Positions 35,039 to 44,313 of a stretch of DNA of 64,000 nucleotides are shown one piece after another. The notes under the pieces were generated by a model. That model did not search any database and had not been told where the DNA came from. It was given only the letters and a program-made list of their open reading frames with translations. The stretch is taken from positions 1,984,001-2,048,000 of the forward strand of contig OZ242287.1 of NCBI GenBank assembly GCA_965207495.1. Direction: 5' to 3'. The translations under genes were made by a program, and so were the position numbers. Within the stretch, counting starts at the first letter, position 1, and each line of letters begins with the position of its first letter. The DNA comes from Bin5 sp965207495 (lineage in GTDB: Bacteria; Chloroflexota; Anaerolineae; Caldilineales; Caldilineaceae).

Positions 35039-36805
35039 ATGCGTTTCAAACAAAACTGGTTGAACTGTACACTCCTGTCGCTCCTGTTGGTCTTCGCCCT
35101 GCTCGTCGGCGCCTGCGCCGCACCGGCAACCACCGGAGACGGGGCCGACACCGCCATGGAGGAGGATGCCGGCGAAGAAATGGCCGAGCTGCCCGGCATC
35201 CAATACGCCGTCAACCCCGACACCGTCGACTCAGACCGCCTGCTCGTCCTTCCCGGCCGCACCCGCTTCGGCGTCGGCATGTGGGGTGGGGTAACTGCCG
35301 GCAACTGGAACTTCGGCAGCGAGTCCTTCTACATGGTCGAAATGCCGCTCATCTTCATGGGCCCCCTGGGCAATACAACCCCTACGCCCTGGCTCGCAAG
35401 CCGCATCGAGCGCGTTGATGACAACATGGCCATGGAGATCGAACTCTACGAGGACGCCGTCTGGAGCGATGGCGAGCGCATCACCACCGCCGATGTCGCC
35501 TTCACCTTCGAACTCCTCTATCATGCCGATGCCGACTACTGGCTCGGCGATGCCAAAGTCCTCTTCCCCAACATAACCGGCGGACAGGACTACTTCGAAG
35601 GCAAAGCCGACTCCATCTCCGGCATCAAAATCATCGACGACTTCAATATGCGCATCGAAGCCGACGTACCCATCGGCCTCGTCTGGCGCCCTCTGGCTTT
35701 CCTCTCCGTTCTGCCTGAACACCACCTCGGCCAGTACTCCGCTGCCCAAATCTGGGCCGGCGACTTCCCCGATGCCTGGGTACCCGATGTCACTAGCGGC
35801 CCCTACAGCGTCGTCAGTTGGGACGAAGAAGCCAAAGTCCTCGAACTGGTGCGCAATGAGGACTGGTGGGGAAATTCCATCTACGGCAAGCCCGGCATCA
35901 AACGCTTCGCCGAACACTCCGGCCTGACCCTAGACAACTTCCTCGCCGGTGAATCCGATATGGTCAAAGTCGGCGCCAGCGACTTCGAAACCGTCAATGA
36001 ACTCCCGGATACCGCCATCCATCCCCGTACCTTCATGATGACAGGCTATGGCCTCAATCGCGGCGATGACCGCAAACTGCCGCGCAAGGTCATGGACGCC
36101 ATCGCCCTGGCCGTCAACCGCGAGCTCTGGGCTGAAGTCCTCTACTTCGGCTTCGGCCAACCCGAAGACTCCGTCTTCGGGCTGCGCGGCCACCAAACCG
36201 CGAACGAGTCCTTCTGCGCCGACTGCGACCAAGGCCTCGTCGTGCCGCGCACGTTCGACCCCGAAAAGTCCAAACAACTCCTCGCCGAAGCTGAAGCCGA
36301 AGGCATCTGGGATTCCAGTCGCACCCTCATCGTACTAGGCGGTGCAGGTGGTGACGCCCCCGTCCTGCTCCAGCAACAACTGGCCGATGTCGGAATCCAG
36401 ACCGAGATTCTCGCCGGTAGGGAACTCCAACAGGAGCGCAGCGCCAGCGGCGACTATGACATCAGCATGGTAGGCGGCTGGGTCTCAAACACCCTTCGCA
36501 ACTGCGAGTACTGGGTTGGCAGCTGCGATGAGGACTACTGGCCCGCCAGCTTCCACTGGTGCAACGACGAATTCAGAAACATGTGTAACGTCGCCATGGG
36601 CACCACCGACCCCGACGAGCTCGCGAGCGCCACCGAGGCCTTGATGGAAATCTACTTCGAAGACGGCCCAATCTGGGGTGTCACCCAGATCGCCGAATTC
36701 TACGTGATGACCGACAATCTCGGCGGCTTCATCCCCGAGGAAGCCTTCAACTGGCTCGGCACCTCCGGAGAAAAAGGTGTGGCCAGCTGGTACTGGATCG
36801 AATAG
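35039..36805 (+). CDS. ABC transporter substrate-binding lipoprotein, peptide/nickel family (SBP_bac_5)
   Basis: A 588-residue lipoprotein with signal sequence and lipobox LVGAC (Cys26). The body fits family-5 binding proteins: EDAVWSDGERITTADVAFTF near residue 135 is the family's signature region, followed by a GPYSVVSWDEEAK-like segment and a C-terminal lobe. Such proteins capture peptides, opines, nickel chelates or oligosaccharides outside the membrane. ATG 35039 has AAAGGAG upstream. It is the first gene of operon A, followed by a hairpin and two permease genes. Confidence 0.93.
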   Translation: MRFKQNWLNCTLLSLLLVFALLVGACAAPATTGDGADTAMEEDAGEEMAELPGIQYAVNPDTVDSDRLLVLPGRTRFGVGMWGGVTAGNWNFGSESFYMVEMPLIFMGPLGNTTPTPWLASRIERVDDNMAMEIELYEDAVWSDGERITTADVAFTFELLYHADADYWLGDAKVLFPNITGGQDYFEGKADSISGIKIIDDFNMRIEADVPIGLVWRPLAFLSVLPEHHLGQYSAAQIWAGDFPDAWVPDVTSGPYSVVSWDEEAKVLELVRNEDWWGNSIYGKPGIKRFAEHSGLTLDNFLAGESDMVKVGASDFETVNELPDTAIHPRTFMMTGYGLNRGDDRKLPRKVMDAIALAVNRELWAEVLYFGFGQPEDSVFGLRGHQTANESFCADCDQGLVVPRTFDPEKSKQLLAEAEAEGIWDSSRTLIVLGGAGGDAPVLLQQQLADVGIQTEILAGRELQQERSASGDYDISMVGGWVSNTLRNCEYWVGSCDEDYWPASFHWCNDEFRNMCNVAMGTTDPDELASATEALMEIYFEDGPIWGVTQIAEFYVMTDNLGGFIPEEAFNWLGTSGEKGVASWYWIE

Positions 36806-36820
36806 CTGTTCTGCCTAAGT

Positions 36821-36873
36821 GAGAGAGAAGAGGAGCAGGCTCCCTGAGTAGTTAACCTTTCCTCTTCTCTCTC
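36821..36873 (+). terminator. Long hairpin between binding-protein and permease genes
   Basis: Perfect 14-bp arms GAGAGAGAAGAGGA (36821-36834) and TCCTCTTCTCTCTC (36860-36873) around a 25-base loop, 15 bases after the lipoprotein stop. No clear T-run follows. It may act as a partial terminator or as an mRNA 3'-end stabiliser that leaves the binding protein in excess over the permeases. The remaining 290 bases up to 37165 hold no gene. Confidence 0.6.
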
Positions 36874-37164
36874 TGTATCTCGACACGCTTGATTAGACTG
36901 GCCGACCGCGTTCGACTCTGCTTTGGCTGCTATGTTGTCGGCTAGGGGGCATTCACAGCCGTCAATGGCTCGCTCATTCTGGCTCTGACTGCCCGGCCGC
37001 TATCGAACCGTACGATAGGGGATGCCCCCGCCGGCAACAGGCCCTTCAATCCCGCAAAAGAGAAGCGCCACCGGGAGATATGTTTGGAGGAGCGGCTCCT
37101 TCTGCGATTCTGATTTCGACAGCGAGTGCCGGTGCCATCTGACTGAACCGTTAAGGATCGAATC

Positions 37165-38193
37165 TTGACACAATACATAATCCGACGAGTCCTCGTCGCC
37201 TTCCCCATGCTGATCGTCATAACCTACATAAATTTCGCCCTGATGCGCCTCGCCCCCGGCGACCCGACACTCTTCATGTTTGTGACGGCGGAAACACAGG
37301 GACTGACCCCCCAGCAAGTGCGGGATCAGTTGGGCGTTCAGGAGGCTTACAAAGGCCGCGGCGAAGATGAAGGGATCACCAACCGGGAATTCCTCCACGA
37401 AAGACTCGGCCTGAACGATCCCATCCACATTCAGTATTTCCGCTGGCTGGGCAGGGTCGTGCAAGGAGACTTCGGCCGCGCCATGCGCACCGCCGAACTG
37501 ATCGGCCCGGAACTGGCAGTCCGCGTCCGCGTCACCATCCGCCTGACCGTACTGGCGACGCTGCTCAGCGTCGGCGTCGGCGTCGTTGCCGGCTCGCTCT
37601 CTGCTCTCTACCAGTACTCGGCCTTCGACAACATCGTCTCCTTCATTACCTATATCCTCATCAGTGTGCCCGGCTTTCTCCTCGCCACCTGGGTCATCAT
37701 CATCTTTGCCATAAGGCTGGGCTGGTTCCCCGCCGGCGGCATGTATAACGCTCGCACCGGAGGCGACTTCTGGGACCGCGTCTACTATCTGATCCTGCCC
37801 GTCACGGCCATGGGGATCAGCGGCTCGGCCGGCCTCATCCGCTGGACCCGCACCAGCGTTCTCGAAACAATGCGGTCGGACTACGTCACCGTGGCCAGGG
37901 CAAAAGGCCTGAAGGAGCGTATCGTGCGCAGTCGTCACATTTTCCGCAACGCTCTCTTACCTATTCTGACCATCGTCGGTCGCAGTATCCCCTTTGTCAT
38001 CGGCGGTTCCGCTTTTTTCGAAATCGTCTTCAACTACCCGGGCGTCGGCATGTGGACCGCGAAGGCGGCCGAGGCCAAAGATTTCTCCATCATGATCGCT
38101 ACGATTACGGTCACCGCCGTACTTGTCATCCTCAGCAACCTGATAGTGGATATCTGTTACTGCTGGGTCGATCCGCGCGTTACCTATTCGTAA
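37165..38193 (+). CDS. ABC transporter permease, DppB/OppB type
   Basis: A 342-residue membrane protein. It begins at TTG 37165 with AAGGAT upstream and opens MTQYIIRRVLVAFPMLIVIT, the classic DppB start, followed by MRLAPGDP. The EAA-like loop is seen near residue 240 (DYVTVARAKGLKERIV), and it ends FVDPRVTY-like (CYCWVDPRVTYS). A longer than usual insertion after the first helix (KGRGEDEGITN region) is seen. It pairs with the next gene to form the importer channel. Confidence 0.93.
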   Translation: MTQYIIRRVLVAFPMLIVITYINFALMRLAPGDPTLFMFVTAETQGLTPQQVRDQLGVQEAYKGRGEDEGITNREFLHERLGLNDPIHIQYFRWLGRVVQGDFGRAMRTAELIGPELAVRVRVTIRLTVLATLLSVGVGVVAGSLSALYQYSAFDNIVSFITYILISVPGFLLATWVIIIFAIRLGWFPAGGMYNARTGGDFWDRVYYLILPVTAMGISGSAGLIRWTRTSVLETMRSDYVTVARAKGLKERIVRSRHIFRNALLPILTIVGRSIPFVIGGSAFFEIVFNYPGVGMWTAKAAEAKDFSIMIATITVTAVLVILSNLIVDICYCWVDPRVTYS

Positions 38194-38221
38194 ACCCAGC
38201 CTATCGGAGCGAAGTACGCGT

Positions 38222-39124
38222 ATGAGCGCGCAGAACGATAATTCCTCGGATTCAGCACAGGCAGTCACCCTCGAGAAGCCGTCGCTGGCCGCCCAGAACG
38301 TCCGACTCTTTATACAAAATCCCGCCGCCGTCGGCGGCCTTGTTTTCATGTTGGTCATTACCATTTCAGCGATTTTGGCCCCCTGGCTGACGCCTTTCGA
38401 GCCGCATGAAATCGATGTCCAGGCGATCCGCAAGCCCCCCAGCGCCGACCACTGGCTGGGAACCGATCTCACCGGCCGCGACATGCTGTCACGCATTCTC
38501 CATGGCGGTCGCGTTTCGCTCCTGATCGGTCTGGCCGCAGTCATCATCCGCACCTCCATCGGCCTGGTCCTGGGTTCAATCTCCGGCTTCTTTGGCGGTG
38601 TAGTCGATTTCGGTGTCCAGCGTGTCGTCGACATCATGATCGTTTTCCCCGATATCTTCTTCCTCCTGATCGTGATCGCCATCATCGGCCCCACCCCTTG
38701 GACACTCCTGATCGCGCTCGGCTTCTTGAGCTGGCCCTTCGACGCCCGTATCTTTCGCTCACAAGTGCTGTCTATTCGCGAGCTGGACTATATCCTGGCC
38801 GCCCGCTCCATCGGCACCTCGACCGGCAGAATCGTCCGGCAGCACGTCATGCCCAATCTGGTGCCCCTCGTGCTCGTCAACATGACGCTGAATATCGGTG
38901 TTGCCATCATCGCCGAAGCCGGCATCAGCTTTCTTGGCCTCGGCGTCCAGCCACCGACCCCAAGCTGGGGCAACATGATCACAACCGCCAACAACCTTTC
39001 ACTCATTCAGCGCTTCTGGTGGCTGTGGGTCCCGCCTGGAGGCGTCCTGGTAGGGACCGTAATCTCCCTCAACCTCATCGGTGACGCCCTCCGGGATATC
39101 CTCGATCCCCGCTGGCGCCGCTGA
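38222..39124 (+). CDS. ABC transporter permease, DppC/OppC type
   Basis: A 300-residue membrane protein starting at ATG 38222, 28 bases after the DppB-type gene. Signatures are HWLGTDLTGRDMLSRILHGGRVSLLIGL, the family's most conserved stretch (split here: HWLGTDLTGRD and LHGGRVSLLIGL), the EAA loop (LDYILAARSIGTSTGRIV) and the ending GDALRDILDPRWRR. No DppD/DppF-type ATPase follows; a hydrolase gene comes next. So the ATPases must be encoded elsewhere or be shared. Confidence 0.94.
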   Translation: MSAQNDNSSDSAQAVTLEKPSLAAQNVRLFIQNPAAVGGLVFMLVITISAILAPWLTPFEPHEIDVQAIRKPPSADHWLGTDLTGRDMLSRILHGGRVSLLIGLAAVIIRTSIGLVLGSISGFFGGVVDFGVQRVVDIMIVFPDIFFLLIVIAIIGPTPWTLLIALGFLSWPFDARIFRSQVLSIRELDYILAARSIGTSTGRIVRQHVMPNLVPLVLVNMTLNIGVAIIAEAGISFLGLGVQPPTPSWGNMITTANNLSLIQRFWWLWVPPGGVLVGTVISLNLIGDALRDILDPRWRR

Positions 39125-39189
39125 CTACCCCAACGGACACGAGCGACAAGCGCAACAGCTCACACCCGACCCCACCCAGGAGAAAGATC

Positions 39190-40311
39190 ATGCAGCACGG
39201 CATCCTCTACAAACGCCAAGGCCGCTATTCTCTCGGCCCCGTCCCCCAACTCCTGCCAGACGGGCGTCTCACCGTCGGCGTCGTCTCCTCCCCCTTCGCC
39301 GACCACTACGGCCTCGCCGACTGGATCGTGCTCGTCTCCGATGACCAGGGCGAGACCTTCACCGAAACCGACGACCAGGCCATCCCGCTAGCCTGGCCCG
39401 GCGCACTGCCCCGCGAACAATACGACCGCTACGCCGACGTCCAACCCGACGGCAGCTATCTCGCCGCCGGCACCGTCGGCTTCGAAGTCTGGCCCAAAGA
39501 GCGCGCCGCCGAAGCCGAAGAACAAGGCCTGACCGCACTCCCCCATCCCGACCAGAGCGACGACCTTTTGATTGGCATGCCAAAACTATTCGTCATGCGC
39601 TCCCACGATCAAGGCAAAACCTGGGACCGCCGCGACTGGCTCTTGCCCGGCTTCAGTTGGATGACCGCCTTCCCCCGCTGGACCCGGCTGCAATCAGGCA
39701 ACATCCTCCTGCCCGTTTACGCCCGCAATCTTGACGGCAGCACGGGCCAGGTCTACCTCTGGCGTTCCGATCCCAACGGCGACAACTGGCGCCTCATCCC
39801 CCTCTGCTCCAGTATCTCCGACGTGACCGGTGACGAGACCTGCTTTATCGAGGCCGAGCCAGGCAAGGTCCTCGCCCACATCCGCCACTTAACCCCCGGA
39901 CACATCACCAGCGGATACCTGCTCGAAAGCTGGTCCGAAGACGCCGGCCTCACCTGGTCCCAGCCCATGCGCACCGAAGTCAGGGGCTACCCGCCCCACC
40001 TCCTCCGCCTCCAGGACGGCCGCATCCTCTGCGGCGTCACCTACCGCTGGGAACCCATGGGCATCCGCCTCGTCCTCAGCGAAGACAACGGCAAGACCTG
40101 GGACACCGACAATACCATCATCATGCGCGACGACGCCGGCACAGCCTCACCCATGTGGCCCGACTATCCCCACCACAGCGGCGGCTCCGACGTCGGCTAT
40201 CCCATCACAGTTCAGTTCGACGACGGCAGTCTCTTCACCTGCTACTGGATCACGCTCGAAGACGGCATCTGCCACGCCGCCTACACAAAGTGGAGCCTTG
40301 ACGACATTTGA
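39190..40311 (+). CDS. Sialidase-superfamily BNR-repeat protein (a)
   Basis: A 373-residue, six-bladed-propeller-type protein with at least four Asp-box motifs: SDDQGETF, SHDQGKTW, SEDAGLTW and SEDNGKTW. There is no signal peptide, so it is probably cytoplasmic. In this superfamily true sialidases need an arginine triad and an early R-I-P; these are not evident here, so it may be a different exo-glycosidase or a non-hydrolytic member. ATG 39190 has AGGAGA upstream. It is the first of four sialidase-fold genes in operon A. Confidence 0.82.
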   Translation: MQHGILYKRQGRYSLGPVPQLLPDGRLTVGVVSSPFADHYGLADWIVLVSDDQGETFTETDDQAIPLAWPGALPREQYDRYADVQPDGSYLAAGTVGFEVWPKERAAEAEEQGLTALPHPDQSDDLLIGMPKLFVMRSHDQGKTWDRRDWLLPGFSWMTAFPRWTRLQSGNILLPVYARNLDGSTGQVYLWRSDPNGDNWRLIPLCSSISDVTGDETCFIEAEPGKVLAHIRHLTPGHITSGYLLESWSEDAGLTWSQPMRTEVRGYPPHLLRLQDGRILCGVTYRWEPMGIRLVLSEDNGKTWDTDNTIIMRDDAGTASPMWPDYPHHSGGSDVGYPITVQFDDGSLFTCYWITLEDGICHAAYTKWSLDDI

Positions 40312-40349
40312 ACGCCGCTCAGGACCATTAGCAGAAAAGGAACAACCCC

Positions 40350-41642
40350 ATGACAAGCGCAAAACTGGCAATTGACGGCGGCGCGCCGCTGCGCAGCCAG
40401 CCTTTCGGCCCCAAGTGGATCTTCGGCGACGAAGAACGCCGCCACCTCATGGAAGTCATGGACAACGCCACCGACGGCTGGCGCTCCGGCTTCAAAGTAA
40501 GGGCCTTCGGCGACGCCTTCGCCACCCTCCACGGCGCCAAATACGCCGTCGCTACCACCACCGGCACCGGCGCCATTCACGCCGCAGTCGCCGCCGTCAA
40601 CCCCGAACCCGGCGACGAGGTCATCACCACCCCCACCACCGACATCGGCTCCGTCCTCGGCATCATCCTCCACAACGCCATCCCCGTCTTCGCCGACTGG
40701 GACCCGGAGACCCTCAACACCGACCCAGCCGACATCGAGCGCCGCATCACACCCCGCACCCGCGCCATCCTCGCCGTCCACCTCTACGGCAATCCCTGCG
40801 ACATGGGTCCGATCCTGGAGATCGGCCGCGCCCACAACCTGCCCGTCATCGAGGACTGCTCGCAGGCCCACCTCGCCGAATACCGCGGCCAGCTCGTCGG
40901 CACCATCGGCGACATCGGCTGCTTCTCCCTCGGCGGCAAGACGTTAACCACCGATCAGGGCGGCATGATCATCACCAACGACGAGCCCCTTGCCCGCCGC
41001 GCCATGGGCTTCTCCCGCAAAGGCTCGGAAATGGACAGCGCCCTGCGCAGCTCCCTCGCGCCCACCTCATTCCGCCGCGGCGGGACCAAGGGCTACGCCT
41101 TCCTCGGCGACTTCCACCCCATGACCGACCTCCACGCCGCCGTCGGCCTCGCCCAGTTTGATCGCTGGCAAGAGGCCACCCGCGTCCGCCGCATGACTGC
41201 CGCCATCCTCGACGAGGTAGTGCCCCATCTGCCCGGCTTCAAGATCCAGAAGGTCCACCCCGAAGACCGCAGCGCCTACTACACCTACGCCTACACCGTC
41301 GATGAAGCCCAGGCCGGCGTTTCGTCCGAACAGTTCTCCGCAGCAGTCCAGGCCGAAGGCATCCCCGATTGTTACCCACCCTACATTCAGGGCCGCCCCC
41401 TCTATCGCTACCCCATCTTCGCTGAAGAAGATACCTACGGACAGTCCCGCTATCCCTTCGTTGACGAGCAGGGCAATCGCCGCATCGACTATAGCAAAGT
41501 CCACCTGCCCCACATCGAACGCGAGCTGCCCAAAACCGGCTTCATCCTATTCCGCAACTCCTACACCGAACAGGACGCCAAAGACATCGCCGCCGCCATG
41601 CGCAAAGTGGCCCTCCACTACGCCGAGCAGGCCGCGCAATAA
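40350..41642 (+). CDS. DegT/DnrJ/EryC1/StrS-family PLP aminotransferase (a)
   Basis: A 430-residue PLP-dependent sugar aminotransferase-fold protein. ALHTA-like region (TTTGTGAIHAAVAAVNPEPGD split as TTTGTGAIHAA and PEPGDEV), VIEDCSQAHLAEYRG (cofactor Asp/Gln), and GCFSLGGKTLTTDQGGM with Schiff-base Lys197. In biosynthetic clusters this family makes amino-sugars on nucleotides, but no nucleotide-sugar genes are nearby, so a catabolic role on amino-sugars is more likely here (inference). ATG 40350 has AAAAGGA upstream. A paralogue sits at 59725 in operon B. Confidence 0.93.
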   Translation: MTSAKLAIDGGAPLRSQPFGPKWIFGDEERRHLMEVMDNATDGWRSGFKVRAFGDAFATLHGAKYAVATTTGTGAIHAAVAAVNPEPGDEVITTPTTDIGSVLGIILHNAIPVFADWDPETLNTDPADIERRITPRTRAILAVHLYGNPCDMGPILEIGRAHNLPVIEDCSQAHLAEYRGQLVGTIGDIGCFSLGGKTLTTDQGGMIITNDEPLARRAMGFSRKGSEMDSALRSSLAPTSFRRGGTKGYAFLGDFHPMTDLHAAVGLAQFDRWQEATRVRRMTAAILDEVVPHLPGFKIQKVHPEDRSAYYTYAYTVDEAQAGVSSEQFSAAVQAEGIPDCYPPYIQGRPLYRYPIFAEEDTYGQSRYPFVDEQGNRRIDYSKVHLPHIERELPKTGFILFRNSYTEQDAKDIAAAMRKVALHYAEQAAQ

Positions 41643-41661
41643 AACCGAAGGACAAAAAGCC

Positions 41662-42417
41662 GTGGACAGAATCGAAAACCAGGACGGTTCAACGCTCATT
41701 CCCATCCCCGGCGGCGAATTCCTGATGGGGACCGACCCGGCCGACGCACAGAAGATCGCCGACGAATACGGCTGGCGGGTCACCCGCTTCCAGGACGAAA
41801 GCCCCCAGCACGCCGTTCGTCTCGATCCCTACTACGTCAGCCAGTACCCGGTAACCGTCGCCCAATTCGACCGCTACCTCCAGGAGACCGGCGCAGTGCC
41901 CCCCCAGTGCTGGGACGACCCCCGTTTCAAAGGACCCAATCAGCCGGTTATCGGCGTTGCCCACTACCACGCCGAGGCCTACGCCAAATGGGCCGGGCTG
42001 CGCCTGCCAACCGAAGCCGAATGGGAATTCGCCGCCCGCGGTCCCGACAACCTGCGCTGGCCCTGGGGTAACGAATGGGACCCCGATCGCGCCAACACCC
42101 GCGAATCCGGCGTCGGCCATCCCACCCCCGTCGACCGCTACACAGATTCAGGCAACGTCAGCCCTTTCGGCGTCTGCGACATGGTCGGCAACGTTTGGGA
42201 ATGGTGCCAGGATCGCTATTCCGACGACTACTACGCCTTCAGCCCCGTAGCCAACCCGATCTGCACCAAGCCGACCGTCCACTATGACGCCCACAATGTC
42301 CTGCGCGGCGGCTCCTGGTACAGTATTGCCGAGCGCTCCCGCTGCGCCGCCCGCTACGATCGCTTTCCCCAAATGATGCGCCGCCACGTCGGCTTCCGCT
42401 GCGCTCGCGACGCCTGA
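41662..42417 (+). CDS. Formylglycine-generating-enzyme-fold (SUMF1/EgtB/PvdO-type) protein
   Basis: A 251-residue protein from GTG 41662, 19 bases after the aminotransferase stop, with GAAGGA upstream. The fold is clear: IPGGEFLMGTDPAD, YPVTVAQFDRYL, RLPTEAEWEFAARG, GNVWEWCQDRY, VLRGGSWYS and HVGFRCARD. In genuine formylglycine-generating enzymes two cysteines lie near the end (CYRYRCAA pattern). Here the region reads ERSRCAARYDR, so only the second is kept, which argues against sulfatase activation. No sulfatase gene is in the window. An oxidative or binding role related to the cluster's substrate is possible. Confidence 0.88.
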   Translation: MDRIENQDGSTLIPIPGGEFLMGTDPADAQKIADEYGWRVTRFQDESPQHAVRLDPYYVSQYPVTVAQFDRYLQETGAVPPQCWDDPRFKGPNQPVIGVAHYHAEAYAKWAGLRLPTEAEWEFAARGPDNLRWPWGNEWDPDRANTRESGVGHPTPVDRYTDSGNVSPFGVCDMVGNVWEWCQDRYSDDYYAFSPVANPICTKPTVHYDAHNVLRGGSWYSIAERSRCAARYDRFPQMMRRHVGFRCARDA

Positions 42418-42480
42418 ACTCTGGCCAGATGATTATCGCTCTAGCGAACCGCCCAACGCTGGTGTAAGGAGAAAGTCCAA

Positions 42481-44277
42481 ATGATCGGAGTGATCGTCAA
42501 CCCGGAACAACCTCGCAAAGGCACCGGCGAACTGCCCGCCTACGCCGCCCCCTACATAGGCGAGATTCTTCGCCATGCCGGCATCCCCTTTGCCCTGCTG
42601 CCCCAAAACGCTCTGGCAGACGGGTCGTCCCTGCCGCGCCTCCTGATCTTCGCACAGGACCTGGATCTGACCTCCGATCAGAAAGCAGGCGCAGCCGAAT
42701 TCGTTCACGCCGGCGGCCTTCTCATCGGAACGGCCGGCACATCAGGCATGGACGACCTCTTCGGTGTGCAGACCGTCCGTGGGCTCGAAGAAGGTTATTT
42801 GCAGCCGCCAGCCGCGCCCCACGCTGTCACAGGGGGCCTGAGTAGAGAAACTCACGTTTTCGGTGGTAGCTTGGTCAAGGCCGCGTCCGGCACCGCACTC
42901 GCCCAGGTCGACCCCATCCAACCCCCGCCCCATGCCGACGGAGCCGCTTCCGACGCCGTCGTAGCCCATGCCAGCGGCCGCGGCCGCACGCTCCTCTTCG
43001 CGCTCGACCTAGTCACTTCCGTGCTTCACATCCATCAAGGTAAGCCGGTCGTGCCCATCCCCCCGCGCGAATCCTCCGGGACCCCCGTCGGCTCCATCCT
43101 CGACCCGGATCGGGATGGCGACCTCGTCGAAATCGAGGACATTGATGATCTCTACTACTCCGGCGGCATCCCCCTCCAGGATGGTCGAACATACTACAAC
43201 CAGCGCATCATTCTGGCCCCCATGGCCGACACCCTGAAGGATCTCCTGCTGCGCGCCATATTCCACCTTCTCAGCACCGCCGGTGAGCCCCTGCCGCTCC
43301 TCTGGTACTGGCCCAGCGGACAGACCTCGATGGCCCACATGTCCCACGATTCCGACGGCAACCGTCCCCTCGTCGGCTGGTGCCTCTTCGACCTCCTGCA
43401 GGAGCTCAACGTGCCGTCCACCTGGTGCACCATGCCTGTAACCGGTTACGATCGCTCCTTCTACAATGCGCTCATCGACTCCACCTCAGAAATCGCCCTC
43501 CACTACGCCACCGGCAACGCGCCCGTGCGCGAAGCCCCCCGCTGGAGCCAGAAGGACTTTGACTGGCAGTACGATACGCTCGCCTACGAGACCGGCCTCT
43601 CCAACATCGTCTCCAACAAGAACCACGGTATCGCCTGGCAGGGCCGCCTCGAGTTCTACTACTGGTGCCAGAACAAAGGCATTCAACTCGAACATTCACG
43701 TGGCGACAGAGGCTTCACCTTCGGCACCTCCCACCCCTGGCTTCCCATGGAAGACGACCGTCCCAACGGCGACTACCTCGACGTCCTCGCCCTCCCCTTC
43801 CTCACCCAGGACTTCACCGTCGTCTGCCCGCACGGCTTTATGCGACCCCTCGTCGCCCGTTGCCATGCCGACTACGGCGTCGCCCACGTCCTCTACCACC
43901 CCTCCCACGTCGAAGACCCCGAGTGCGAGCGCTCCATCCGCGACACGGTCGCCTACGCCCGCAGCCTCGGCATGGAGTGGTGGACCAGCGAGGAGATCAA
44001 CATTTGGGAGCGTTCCCGCCGCCGCGTCTCCATCTCGTCCGCAGGAAACGGGTCATCCGCCACCGAAAGCGCCTACCGCATTCAGTCGCCCGATAAGCTC
44101 AGCGAAGCGACGATGCTCTACCTGCTTCCCGCCGGCAGCACCGCGCCTTCATCCTCCACCCTCGACGGCGAAACTGTCGACGTAAGCACCGTCGAACGCT
44201 ACGGCCATCGCTTCGCCCAGGTCTCCGCCGATCTCGGCGGCGAACACGAACTCAGAGTGCCTCTCGTCGCTGGATAA
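42481..44277 (+). CDS. Two-domain protein: amidotransferase-like N domain and deacetylase-like C domain
   Basis: A 598-residue protein with AAGGAG before ATG 42481. Residues about 1-190 look like a Rossmann/class-I amidotransferase-like fold of the type fused to glycosidases (LLIFAQDLDLTSDQ, GLLIGTAGTSG). The later part resembles a polysaccharide-deacetylase barrel: MAHMSHDSDGNRPLVGW has an Asp-x-Asp pair as in motif 1, TSEIALHYATGN and HVLYHPSHVED could supply histidines. Without a signal peptide it would act in the cytoplasm. The assignment to carbohydrate esterase-like enzymes rests on the motif pattern and cluster context. Confidence 0.6.
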   Translation: MIGVIVNPEQPRKGTGELPAYAAPYIGEILRHAGIPFALLPQNALADGSSLPRLLIFAQDLDLTSDQKAGAAEFVHAGGLLIGTAGTSGMDDLFGVQTVRGLEEGYLQPPAAPHAVTGGLSRETHVFGGSLVKAASGTALAQVDPIQPPPHADGAASDAVVAHASGRGRTLLFALDLVTSVLHIHQGKPVVPIPPRESSGTPVGSILDPDRDGDLVEIEDIDDLYYSGGIPLQDGRTYYNQRIILAPMADTLKDLLLRAIFHLLSTAGEPLPLLWYWPSGQTSMAHMSHDSDGNRPLVGWCLFDLLQELNVPSTWCTMPVTGYDRSFYNALIDSTSEIALHYATGNAPVREAPRWSQKDFDWQYDTLAYETGLSNIVSNKNHGIAWQGRLEFYYWCQNKGIQLEHSRGDRGFTFGTSHPWLPMEDDRPNGDYLDVLALPFLTQDFTVVCPHGFMRPLVARCHADYGVAHVLYHPSHVEDPECERSIRDTVAYARSLGMEWWTSEEINIWERSRRRVSISSAGNGSSATESAYRIQSPDKLSEATMLYLLPAGSTAPSSSTLDGETVDVSTVERYGHRFAQVSADLGGEHELRVPLVAG

Positions 44278-44313
44278 CACTGGATTCCGTCTACACCTCA
44301 GACTAAGGAAAGA

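Noticed and set aside
40415..41161. Plus-strand frame of 248 codons inside the DegT gene
   Set aside because: Arg/His/Pro-rich +1-type shadow; the DegT frame has all cofactor motifs.
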